Below are positions 1 to 5,862 of a stretch of DNA of 5,993 nt, in pieces. The notes under the pieces were generated by a model that was not told the origin of the DNA, ran no database searches, and saw only the letters and a program-made list of their open reading frames with translations. The position numbers were made by a program, and so were the translations under genes. Each line of letters begins with the position of its first letter. The first letter of the stretch is position 1. Origin of the DNA: Gemmatimonadales bacterium (GTDB lineage Bacteria > Gemmatimonadota > Gemmatimonadetes > Gemmatimonadales > GWC2-71-9); the NCBI GenBank assembly GCA_013812695.1, contig JACCSZ010000142.1, positions 1 through 5,993 on the forward strand, written 5' to 3'.

Positions 1-258
1 GGCCTGTACCTGCTGCGGCTCGGCGCCGCGTCCGCTCCGCCGCGCAGCGCCGCCTGGTTCGAGAAGCCGGCAGGAATGAGCTACACCGCGCTGTACGCGC
101 TCCTAGCCCCGCTGGTCGACGAGGAGGGAGCGGCGCTCTGGGGGCGGCAGATGGTGCTTGGTCCCGCGCCGGAGTTCTGCCTGCACACTCTCCGGCCGGT
201 GCGGCTGCCGGGCCCGCTGTCCGGGGTTTCGCTCGACTGCTGTCCGGTTTGGCCATGA
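1..258 (+). CDS. C-terminal fragment of an unrecognised protein (5' end outside window)
   Basis: Frame 1 is open from the window edge to a TGA at 256-258, giving 85 residues with no start required, so the gene begins upstream. Third codon positions are strongly GC-rich, as in the other genes here, which supports real coding. The visible part contains WFEKPAGMSYTALYALL, then an acidic turn (VDEEGAALW), then the segment GRQMVLGPAPEFCLH, and a proline-rich end. No membrane segment or catalytic motif is apparent. I do not recognise the family. The ATG at 76 is internal to the open frame and is probably not the start, because the frame reads through upstream with equally good codon use. A palindromic repeat begins 33 bases after the stop. 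Confidence 0.6.
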   Translation, partial: GLYLLRLGAASAPPRSAAWFEKPAGMSYTALYALLAPLVDEEGAALWGRQMVLGPAPEFCLHTLRPVRLPGPLSGVSLDCCPVWP

Positions 259-290
259 TGGGGGCGTCCTTGGCTGTGGGACGCTTGTTC

Positions 291-387
291 GTCATCCCGA
301 GCGGAGCGAGGGATCGGGTGGTGGTGCGCTTAGGCCTCGTGGCTCACTTGCATGCTTCGGCCGATCCCGCGCTCCGCTCGGGATGAC
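291..387. repeat. Palindromic intergenic repeat, copy A
   Basis: The left arm 291-317 (starts GTCATCCCGAGCGGAGCGAG) and the right arm 361-387 (ends GCTCCGCTCGGGATGAC) are reverse complements over 27 bases with one mismatch. They enclose a 43-base loop. The loop end GCATGCTTC also occurs at 2269-2277 in copy B, so loops as well as arms are related. The copy lies 33 bases after the upstream gene's stop and 118 bases before the next gene. It could fold as a long RNA hairpin and act as a transcript end or 3' stabiliser, but there is no T-tract, so a classical intrinsic terminator is not shown. Confidence 0.85.
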
Positions 388-505
388 AAGCAGGTCGGGA
401 TGATCGCGAATAGTCCGCCACCCGCACCGGCCCGAAAGCCCCGACCGGGTTAGATTTAGCCCCGGTAGCCCGCCGTGCCCCGTCCCCAGGATCGAGAGCC
501 CCGCC

Positions 506-766
506 GTGAGCAGTTACAAATTCGAGCAGCGCCGTCTGGTCCATCGCGGCCGTGAATTCCATTTCGTGTCCTATGACGCGCATCCCGCCAACGAGCGCCG
601 GGGCGAGACCGCGATGCCGCCGATGTGGTATCTCATGAACGAAGGCAAGCGGCGGCCGGTGATGGAACAGGTCACCGGCATGCCGGTCGAGGAAATCGAC
701 CGCGCGCTGCTGCAGTGGGTCGATCTGGAGATCTACGGCGCCGGACCACGCCGTGCCGTTCAGTAG
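506..766 (+). CDS. Small hypothetical protein, 86 aa, upstream of and overlapping the helicase gene
   Basis: The frame starts with GTG at 506 and ends with TAG at 764-766. A purine-rich GAGAG at 494-498, seven bases upstream of the GTG, is a modest ribosome-binding candidate. The product is soluble, with no signal peptide or membrane segment. Its N-terminal part reads like beta strands (YKFEQRRLVHRGREFHFVSY), the middle carries MPPMWYLMNEG with WY at residues 41-42, and a likely helix (VEEIDRALLQW) ends at W71. No enzymatic motif is visible and I do not recognise the family. Its last 14 bases overlap the start of the helicase gene in another frame, which suggests one transcript and translational coupling. 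Length and aromatic spacing resemble the 86-residue product at 5564-5824, so the two may be distant relatives. Confidence 0.75.
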   Translation: MSSYKFEQRRLVHRGREFHFVSYDAHPANERRGETAMPPMWYLMNEGKRRPVMEQVTGMPVEEIDRALLQWVDLEIYGAGPRRAVQ

Positions 767-2138
767 CCTCAAGCTCCACCCCAGCCTCCTCAAGGGTATC
801 AAGGAGCTCGGCTTCACCCGCCCGACACCCATTCAAGCGGACGCGATCCCCCCGGCGATGGATGGCCGGGACGTGCTCGCGTGCGCGATGACCGGCAGCG
901 GCAAGACGGCGGCCTTTCTGCTGCCGATCTTGCATCGGCTCATCGATAAGCCCCGCGGCACGACGCGGGCGCTCATCCTGACCCCGACGCGCGAGCTGGC
1001 GGCGCAGATCCTCGAGGACCTGAACGACCTGGCGGTCCACACGCCGGTCACCGCCGCGGCAGTCTTCGGCGGCGTCGGGATGGGGCCGCAGGAGCACGCG
1101 TTCCGGACCGGTGCCGACGTGCTCATCGCGACGCCCGGCCGGCTGCTCGATCATTTCCGCATGCCCTACGCCAAGCTGCCCGGGGTCGAATACCTCGTGC
1201 TCGACGAGGCCGATCGGATGCTCGACATGGGCTTCCTGCCGGACATCCGCCGGGTGCTCAAGCACCTGCCCCCAAAGCGGCAGACGCTGTTCTTCAGCGC
1301 CACGATGCCCGCGCCGATCCTGGCCCTTACGCGGGAGCTGCTGCACCAGCCGGCGACGATCAGCGTCGAGCGGAAGGCGGCGCCGGCGGTGGGCATCACC
1401 CAGGCCATCTACCCAGTCCCGCAGGAGCTCAAGCCAGCGCTCTTCGTCACGCTGCTGCAGCGGGACGCGATGCAGGAAGCGCTCGTCTTCACCCGCACCA
1501 AGCATCGCGCCAACCGGCTGCAAGCCCATCTCGTGAAGCACGGGATCAAGGCGGAGCGGATCCACGGCAACCGGTCGCAGGCGCAGCGCACCGAGGCGCT
1601 GGCGGGGTTCAAGAGCGGCAAGTACCGCGTCCTGGTGGCCACTGACATCGCCGCCCGCGGCATCGACGTCGAGGCGCTCGGCCACGTCGTCAACTTCGAC
1701 GTGCCGACGGCGCCCGACGACTACATCCACCGGGTCGGCCGCACCGCGCGCGCCGAGCTGACGGGGGACGCATTCACGTTCGTGGCGCCGGAGGAAGAGG
1801 GCGAGCTGCGCGACATCGAGCGCGCCATCGGCCGGCGGTTGCCGCGCGTCACGGTGCCCGATTTCGATTATAAAGCCCGCGCGGAGGCCAAGCTCGAGAT
1901 CCCGCTGGCGGAGCGGATCGCGCAGATCCGGGCCAAGAAAGCGGAGGACCGGGAGCGGGCCCGGGTCAAAGCCGCGCGCCGAGAGGTGCAGCCAGGGCCG
2001 GGGGGTGCTCGGCCGGGTGGCGCACGCCCAGGCGGTGGCGGTCCAGGCGGCGCCAGTCCGAGGGGCGGTCGACCAGGCGGCATCGGACACGGGGGTGCCC
2101 GCCGCGGCGGCGGGCGCTCGGGTGGCGGGCGGGGCTAA
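753..2138 (+). CDS. rhlE: DEAD-box ATP-dependent RNA helicase, RhlE type
   Basis: The 461-residue product has all core motifs of a superfamily 2 DEAD-box helicase, which unwinds short RNA duplexes using ATP in the cytoplasm. They are: Q motif FTRPTPIQ (21-28), Walker A AMTGSGKT (45-52), Ia PTREL (78-82), GG (106-107), Ib TPGR (127-130), II DEAD (151-154), III SAT (182-184), IV VFTRT (245-249), V ATDIAARGID (296-305) and VI HRVGRTAR (326-333). No core residue is missing. The N-terminus MPFSSLKLHPSLLKGIKELG matches the usual RhlE opening, which supports the GTG start at 753 even though the Shine-Dalgarno is poor; coupling to the overlapping upstream gene would explain this. After the core comes a basic segment (about 375-410) and a Gly/Arg/Pro-rich tail (414-461), typical of nonspecific RNA-binding extensions. 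Known roles of the family are ribosome assembly, RNA turnover and cold adaptation; which applies here is not shown. Assignment to RhlE rather than another DEAD-box paralogue is probable, not certain. Confidence 0.95.
   Translation: MPFSSLKLHPSLLKGIKELGFTRPTPIQADAIPPAMDGRDVLACAMTGSGKTAAFLLPILHRLIDKPRGTTRALILTPTRELAAQILEDLNDLAVHTPVTAAAVFGGVGMGPQEHAFRTGADVLIATPGRLLDHFRMPYAKLPGVEYLVLDEADRMLDMGFLPDIRRVLKHLPPKRQTLFFSATMPAPILALTRELLHQPATISVERKAAPAVGITQAIYPVPQELKPALFVTLLQRDAMQEALVFTRTKHRANRLQAHLVKHGIKAERIHGNRSQAQRTEALAGFKSGKYRVLVATDIAARGIDVEALGHVVNFDVPTAPDDYIHRVGRTARAELTGDAFTFVAPEEEGELRDIERAIGRRLPRVTVPDFDYKARAEAKLEIPLAERIAQIRAKKAEDRERARVKAARREVQPGPGGARPGGARPGGGGPGGASPRGGRPGGIGHGGARRGGGRSGGGRG
1992..2135 (+). 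repeat. Low-complexity Gly/Arg/Pro-rich repeat coding for the helicase tail
   Basis: The last 48 codons of the helicase gene are an imperfect array of short units such as GARPGG, GGPGG, RGGRPGG and RRGGGRSGGG. The DNA is correspondingly repetitive and rich in GGCGG and GGTGG. In DEAD-box proteins such RGG-like tails bind RNA and can promote condensates. Arrays of this sort change length easily between strains by slippage. The array stays in frame to the TAA at 2136-2138. Confidence 0.8.
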
Positions 2139-2144
2139 AGCCCC

Positions 2145-2190
2145 GTCACCCGAGCGTAGCGACGGGGCATGATTCGGGTCATACGGGCTC
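2145..2190. repeat. Decayed copy of the palindromic repeat just after the helicase stop
   Basis: The stretch beginning at 2145 (GTCACCCGAGCGTAGCGACG) aligns with the left arm of copy B at 2243-2270 with a few substitutions and single-base gaps. The similarity continues into the loop: GCATGATTCGGGTCAT at 2167-2182 against GCATGCTTCAGGTTAT at 2268-2283. The matching right arm is not recognisable, so I call this an eroded copy. Bases 2140-2147 (GCCCCGTC) and 2161-2168 (GACGGGGC) still form a perfect 8-base stem with a 13-base loop, which could serve as a helicase transcript end. A smaller alternative, GGGGC/GCCCC at 2131-2144, spans the stop codon. Neither is followed by a T-tract. Confidence 0.55.
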
Positions 2191-2242
2191 CGAGGCTCTC
2201 GCCTGGCCTCGTCACGCAGTAGTAGATCGGGACGGCTTCGTG

Positions 2243-2308
2243 GTCACCCTGAGCAGAGCGAAGGGGGCATGCTTCAGGTTATGCCCCCTTCGCTCCGCTC
2301 AGGGTGAC
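2243..2308. repeat. Palindromic intergenic repeat, copy B, in the convergent 3' region
   Basis: The left arm 2243-2270 and right arm 2281-2308 (ends CGCTCCGCTCAGGGTGAC) are reverse complements over 28 bases with one mismatch, around a 10-base loop (GCTTCAGGTT). This is the tightest hairpin in the window. It sits between the helicase gene (+) and the ATP-grasp gene (-), and its right arm ends 13 bases from the latter's stop. The near-symmetric stem would form in transcripts from either side, so a bidirectional terminator or 3' end protector is plausible. No U-tract supports classical intrinsic termination, so the role is inference. Confidence 0.85.
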
Positions 2309-2321
2309 GGGGTCGGGACAC

Positions 2322-3788
2322 TCACACTACCCCAGTTACCACCCCCACCGCCGGCCGCGAGTGACTCACCAGCACCCCGCAGATTCCTCCATGCTGCGCC
2401 ACGTTGACCACCTGCTTCTGTGACGCGCGCGCGAGGATGGCCACGCCGTGCTCGCTCGCCGCGAAGCCCATCACCGTGTAGAACGGCTCGGCGTGCACGC
2501 CGCCGTCGGGGCCGATGACCGGGAACTCCCGTACGGGAATGTTCGCGAGGTGCTGCACCACCCAGCGGTCGTCTGGATCGGCGAGCGCCGAGCCGAGCAC
2601 CTTTTCCCACGCGTCGCGGGTGACCGCGGGGCCTATCACGATGCCGTCGCCGCCGTAGGCGCGGTTGGGCTTGAGCACGAGCGCCTCGTGATGGGTGCGC
2701 GCGAAATCGAGCAGGTTGCCCAGCCGCCCATCGGGAAGCACCGTGCGCCGGTCCGAGAGCACGCGGGTCCACAGGATGTGACGCTGGAAGAGCTGCCGCT
2801 CCTCGGACGTGAAGTACTGCTGGCACAGGCGCGGGTCGGTCAGGACCTCCCAGCAGGCCTTCTGGTCGAGATCGGCCGCGATGGACGAGATGACCCGGTT
2901 CTCGCGGAGGAGGACACGCATCGGCTCGACGTCCACGCCTTCCTCCTCGAGCTCGAGCAGGTCCACCACGCCGTAGTCGCGATAGGCGAGATCCACCCGC
3001 TGGCCCCGGTGACAGACCGCGCCGTCCCGGAGCTCCAGCTCCGACGGGTCGGCGTGCATGACGGCGAGGCCGTGGCGGGTCCGCAGGTAGTGGGCGATCT
3101 GCTCCTGCTCGTCCGGGCCGTGGCCGGCGTACTTGGGCTCGATGAAGCAGACCCGCGGGCCGCTCCCGATCGCGGCCATGTGATCGAGCAGCTCGCGGGT
3201 GAGCAGCTCCCGCATGTCGTGCCCGACCGTGAGGTCGAGCTCCGCGTCGCCCTGGCGCAGCACGGGCACGACGATGTCGGCGATCAGGCGCTCGCAGGTC
3301 GGCACCATGTGCAGCCCGCCGATTCCCATCAGGTTCGGCTCGACGAACCGCAGCGTGTCCCGCCACATCGGGCTGGTGAAGTCGATCAGCGCGTCAAGTC
3401 GCCCGAACACCGGGTTGTGGGCCTCCTGACTCGGCCCCCAGCACTCGCGCAGCCAGCTTTCCTCGGCCTCCGGCAGCCGCAGAATCTCGCGTACCGTAAA
3501 GTCGTTGAGATAGAGCGACGGCAGGCGCTTGAGCGCCTGCTGCACCGTCAGGGTGACGTGATGGATGTATGCGAGCTGGTCGGGGAGCACCGTGATCGGC
3601 GACGGGAGGATGCGGATCGGCTCGAACGCGCCCTCGTTCAGGTAGACCACGTGCTCGGACACCGCCCCCGCGCGCAGCCGCTCGATGAGCCCCGCCAGCT
3701 CCTCCGGCGTCAGCCGGTACAGGGCGTGCTGGATCCGGCTGGCCAGCGCCATCCCAGCCAATCCCTGGGTCTCGGCCTGGGTCAACAT
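2322..3788 (-). CDS. Circularly permuted ATP-grasp-like protein of unknown substrate
   Basis: The 488-residue product looks like an ATP-grasp enzyme of the circularly permuted group related to glutathionylspermidine synthase. Such enzymes join a carboxylate to an amine or thiol through an acyl-phosphate. Visible support: VLKPNRAYGGDGIVIG (371-386), with a candidate ATP-binding Lys373 and a glycine-rich loop; WVVQHL (409-414), suited to the adenine hinge; and a C-terminal segment ILARASQKQVVNVAQHGG (451-468). Upstream lie FVEPNLMGIGGLHMVP (148-163), a Rossmann-like strand RVCFIEPKY (212-220) and DLAYRDYGVVDLLEL (266-280), probably the substrate and pre-ATP-grasp parts. There is no signal peptide or membrane segment, so it should be cytoplasmic. 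I chose the ATG at 3786-3788 because AGGGAG lies five bases upstream; the frame extends to another ATG at 3888-3890, but those 34 residues look non-genic and would cover the divergent promoter region. Substrate and pathway are unknown, and the fold assignment rests on motifs alone. Confidence 0.8.
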   Translation of the reverse strand: MLTQAETQGLAGMALASRIQHALYRLTPEELAGLIERLRAGAVSEHVVYLNEGAFEPIRILPSPITVLPDQLAYIHHVTLTVQQALKRLPSLYLNDFTVREILRLPEAEESWLRECWGPSQEAHNPVFGRLDALIDFTSPMWRDTLRFVEPNLMGIGGLHMVPTCERLIADIVVPVLRQGDAELDLTVGHDMRELLTRELLDHMAAIGSGPRVCFIEPKYAGHGPDEQEQIAHYLRTRHGLAVMHADPSELELRDGAVCHRGQRVDLAYRDYGVVDLLELEEEGVDVEPMRVLLRENRVISSIAADLDQKACWEVLTDPRLCQQYFTSEERQLFQRHILWTRVLSDRRTVLPDGRLGNLLDFARTHHEALVLKPNRAYGGDGIVIGPAVTRDAWEKVLGSALADPDDRWVVQHLANIPVREFPVIGPDGGVHAEPFYTVMGFAASEHGVAILARASQKQVVNVAQHGGICGVLVSHSRPAVGVVTGVV

Positions 3789-3888
3789 CCGCGCTCCCTG
3801 AAGTGACGGCCCGGTACGAACCGCTGTGTATGTTACTCCCGGACGACCACGGCGCAACGCTGGATCTCCATCGCTCACCCGGGGGCGC
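3789..3888. promoter_or_regulatory. Divergent intergenic region with candidate promoters for the ATP-grasp and M32 genes
   Basis: These 100 bases separate two start codons facing away from each other, so promoters for both genes should lie here. On the minus strand, a -35-like TTGCGC (complement of 3852-3857) and a -10-like TAACAT (complement of 3830-3835) are separated by 16 bases, about 40 bases from the ATP-grasp start. They match the sigma-70 consensus at 3 and 4 of 6 positions. On the plus strand TATGTT (3829-3834) is a possible -10 with no good -35. The two -10 candidates overlap, so the promoters could compete. AGGGAG (complement of 3794-3799) is the ribosome-binding site for the ATP-grasp gene. 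Unlike the other intergenic gaps outside coding overlaps, this one has no palindromic repeat. Confidence 0.4.
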
Positions 3889-5400
3889 ATGCGCGCTGAC
3901 CAGGCCTACGACGAGCTCATGCGGCGGGTGCGCGAGGAAACCATCCTCACCACCGTCGAAGCGCTGCTCGAGTGGGACGAAGAGACCTACATGCCGTCCG
4001 GCGGCGTCGAGAACCGGAGCGAGCAGCTCGCCATGCTGGCGGGGTTGCTCCACGAACGCGGCACCGACCCGCGCCTCGGCGATCTCCTCGCCTCAGTGGA
4101 GGCCTCGGCCCTGCTCGCCGATGAGGCCTCGCCGGTGGCGGTGAACGTTCGCGCCCTCCGCCGCGAGTACGACCGGTTCGTCCGGTTGCCGCGAGCGCTC
4201 GTCGAAGAGATCGCCCGCACTACCGCGCTCGCGCAAAAGGCCTGGACCTCGGCGTACGGGGCGGCGGATTTCATGCGCTTCCGGCCCTGGCTCGAACGGA
4301 TCGTCGACCTCAAACGGGCCGAAGCGGACTGCGTGGGATACGTGGACGAGCCGTACGATGCCCTGCTCGAGGACTACGAGCCGGGGCTCCGGAGCGCTGT
4401 CGTGGCCCGGCTGTTCGGCGCCCTCCGCCGCGAGCTGGTGCCGCTCGCCGAGCGGATCGCCGGGGCACCGCGCCGGCCAGACTCCTCGGCGCTGCGCCGG
4501 CACTTCCCGCGCGACCGGCAGCGCCGCTTCGGCGAGGCGGTCGCGGCCGCGGTCGGGTTCGACTTCCGACGCGGCCGCATGGACCTGGGGGGCCACCCGT
4601 CGTGCACCGGGATCGGTCTGGGCGATTGCCGCATCACCCTGCGCTATCACGACCGCGACTTCCCCGGAGGCCTGTTCACGATCCTCCATGAGGTCGGGCA
4701 CGGGCTCTACGAGCAGGGGCTCGATCCCAAGCACTACGGCACGCCGCTCGGCGAGACCGCGTCGGTCGGCATGGATGAGGCGCAGGCGCGCTTCTGGGAA
4801 AACCGTGTTGGCCGGAGCCACGGCTTCTGGGAGCACTTCTACCCCAGGGCGCGCGAGCTTTTCCCCGAAAGCCTGGGCGACGTGCCGCTGGACGAGTTTC
4901 ACTTCGCCGCCAACCGCGTCGCCCCGTCGCTGGTCCGGGTGCATGCCGACGAGGTGACCTACAACCTGCACGTCATGATCCGATTCGACCTCGAGCGCGC
5001 GCTGGTCTCGGGCGCGCTGGCCGTGGCCGATCTGCCCGAGGCGTGGCGGGCCGCCTACCGCGACAGCCTTGGCGTCACGCCGCGGACCGATGCCGAAGGC
5101 TGCCTTCAGGACGGCCACTGGTCGGATGCGCTGATCGGCTACTTTCCGACCTACACGCTGGGCGACGTGTTCGCGGCGCAACTCTACACCTGCGCCGAGC
5201 GCGAGCTGGGCGGTCTGGGCGAGCAATTCGCGCGCGGGGAGTTCGCCCCACTGGTGCAGTGGCTCGAGCGGCGGGTCTACCGGGCGGGTGGGCGGCACCC
5301 GTCGGCGCGGCTGATCGAGGTGGTGACGGGGTCGCCGCCGGATCATCGGCCGCTGGTAAGCGTGCTCCGGGAGAAGTACGAGGCGTTGTACGGGATCTGA
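3889..5400 (+). CDS. M32 family metallocarboxypeptidase (carboxypeptidase Taq type)
   Basis: The 503-residue product has the length and motif order of M32 carboxypeptidases, cytoplasmic zinc enzymes that remove C-terminal residues from peptides with broad specificity. Motifs: HPS (236-238, family HPF), DCRIT (246-250, DXRXT), HEVGH (267-271, the zinc-binding and catalytic HEXXH), DEAQ (296-299, family HESQ; Glu297 is the expected third zinc ligand), VRVHAD (349-354), GCLQDGHW (404-411) and GYFPTYTLGD (417-426). The catalytic Glu268 and all three expected zinc ligands are present, so activity is likely, but HPF and HESQ each carry an unusual residue. The start at 3889 fits the family opening (AYDELMRRVREE, then ALLEWDEETYMP). 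A GGGGG at 3881-3885 is only a weak ribosome-binding match. An in-frame ATG at 3826 would add 21 residues with no family character. No signal peptide is seen. The gene is divergent from the ATP-grasp gene; a palindromic repeat begins 15 bases after its stop. Confidence 0.93.
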   Translation: MRADQAYDELMRRVREETILTTVEALLEWDEETYMPSGGVENRSEQLAMLAGLLHERGTDPRLGDLLASVEASALLADEASPVAVNVRALRREYDRFVRLPRALVEEIARTTALAQKAWTSAYGAADFMRFRPWLERIVDLKRAEADCVGYVDEPYDALLEDYEPGLRSAVVARLFGALRRELVPLAERIAGAPRRPDSSALRRHFPRDRQRRFGEAVAAAVGFDFRRGRMDLGGHPSCTGIGLGDCRITLRYHDRDFPGGLFTILHEVGHGLYEQGLDPKHYGTPLGETASVGMDEAQARFWENRVGRSHGFWEHFYPRARELFPESLGDVPLDEFHFAANRVAPSLVRVHADEVTYNLHVMIRFDLERALVSGALAVADLPEAWRAAYRDSLGVTPRTDAEGCLQDGHWSDALIGYFPTYTLGDVFAAQLYTCAERELGGLGEQFARGEFAPLVQWLERRVYRAGGRHPSARLIEVVTGSPPDHRPLVSVLREKYEALYGI

Positions 5401-5415
5401 GGAGCGGTTGCCGCT

Positions 5416-5512
5416 GTCATCCTGAGCGGAGCGAAGGATCGGGCAGTCGAGCGAGGGAGCCCCGAGCGTCACTCGCAGGCGTCACCCGGTCCTTCGTTCC
5501 GCTCAGGATGAC
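5416..5512. repeat. Palindromic intergenic repeat, copy C
   Basis: The left arm 5416-5443 (starts GTCATCCTGAGCGGAGCGAA) and right arm 5485-5512 (ends TTCCGCTCAGGATGAC) are complementary over 28 bases with two mismatches, both of which would be G-U pairs in RNA. The 41-base loop holds a minor internal stem, GCGAG/CTCGC. The copy begins 15 bases after the M32 stop and ends 51 bases before the next gene. As an RNA hairpin it could mark the 3' end of the carboxypeptidase transcript or separate it from the downstream small gene. That role is inferred. Confidence 0.85.
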
Positions 5513-5563
5513 CCCCCGTGCAGCCGGGAACGGTCCGAGTCCAGGTCACACGAAGGATGCCCC

Positions 5564-5824
5564 ATGACCGAGAGGTTCACGCTCGAATACAACGGCCGCA
5601 CATATGAGGTCGAACGCGGCGAGCCCCGACGCGCCGCCGCTACCGGCGGTGGCGCGCCGGTCGGCACGGACCGCTGGTACATCACACACAACCTCGCGGC
5701 GGTCGCCTGCCTGAATGCCGAGCCGGACGAGAGCCGACCCGCACTCGTGGCGAGGATCGAGCAGTGGCTGGACGAGCACCCGGAGCCGTACGGCGGGGAG
5801 GGGATCTTCCTGGGCGGCGGTTAG
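5564..5824 (+). CDS. Small hypothetical protein, 86 aa, between the M32 and RND genes
   Basis: The frame starts with ATG at 5564 and ends with TAG at 5822-5824. GAAGGA at 5552-5557, six bases upstream, is the best ribosome-binding site in the window and supports this start. The product is acidic, soluble and without signal peptide or membrane segment. It opens with a probable strand pair (RFTLEYNGRTYEVERGE), has a Gly/Ala-rich linker, then DRWYITHNLAAVACLN with WY at 38-39, a probable helix (ESRPALVARIEQWLDEHP) with W68, and a glycine-rich end. I do not recognise the family. Spacing from WY to QW equals that in the product at 506-766, so they may be distant paralogues. It follows the M32 gene in the same direction after a 163-base gap with a repeat, so separate transcription is likely. 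Its stop lies 28 bases from that of the convergent RND gene. Confidence 0.75.
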   Translation: MTERFTLEYNGRTYEVERGEPRRAAATGGGAPVGTDRWYITHNLAAVACLNAEPDESRPALVARIEQWLDEHPEPYGGEGIFLGGG

Positions 5825-5862
5825 GCTCACGGTGACGGGTCCTTCGCTTCGTTCAGGATGAC
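5825..5862. repeat. Partial copy of the palindromic repeat (right-arm type), with a degenerate second half-copy
   Basis: Bases 5837-5862 (ending CTTCGTTCAGGATGAC) match the right arm of copy C with a few changes. No matching left arm lies upstream. Just before it, GCTCACGGTGACGGG at 5825-5839 resembles the right-arm end of copy B (GCTCAGGGTGACGGG at 2297-2311), suggesting two right-arm ends in tandem. On the minus strand the element runs through the end of the RND gene: the codons CCG-TCA-TCC-TGA at 5853-5864 belong to both. Confidence 0.65.

Noticed and set aside
291..387. Possible CRISPR repeat or transposon terminal inverted repeats
   Set aside because: There are no regularly spaced direct repeats with unique spacers, and no transposase frame lies between the arms. 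The loops are only 10 to 43 bases.
446..460. Possible -10 element (TAGATT at 451-456) upstream of the small gene
   Set aside because: It is a local AT-rich patch, but no acceptable -35 lies 16-18 bases upstream, so I do not list it as a promoter.
344..832. Minus-strand open frame of 162 codons that includes a repeat-derived tail (CHPERSAGSAEACK)
   Set aside because: Its C-terminal end is the translated palindromic repeat, and the rest is antisense to the small gene and the helicase start. This is a known type of false gene.
672..2090. Minus-strand open frame of 472 codons opposite the helicase gene
   Set aside because: It lies wholly antisense to a gene with every DEAD-box motif. Its translation is rich in Arg, Gly, Pro and Asp/Glu with no family motif, as expected from GC-rich codon use on the other strand.
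2448..3806. Plus-strand open frame of 452 codons opposite the ATP-grasp gene
   Set aside because: It has low-complexity composition (many V, H, R, L, E) and no recognisable motif. The minus-strand frame has a clear Shine-Dalgarno and ATP-grasp-like motifs, so this one is a shadow.
4093..5472. Minus-strand open frame of 459 codons opposite the M32 gene
   Set aside because: It is antisense to a well-supported peptidase, starts inside the downstream repeat and has no family motif.
5043..5567. Plus-strand open frame of 174 codons across the M32 3' end and repeat copy C
   Set aside because: It is out of frame with the M32 gene, and its tail (CHPERSEGSGS) is translated repeat, so it is a shadow.
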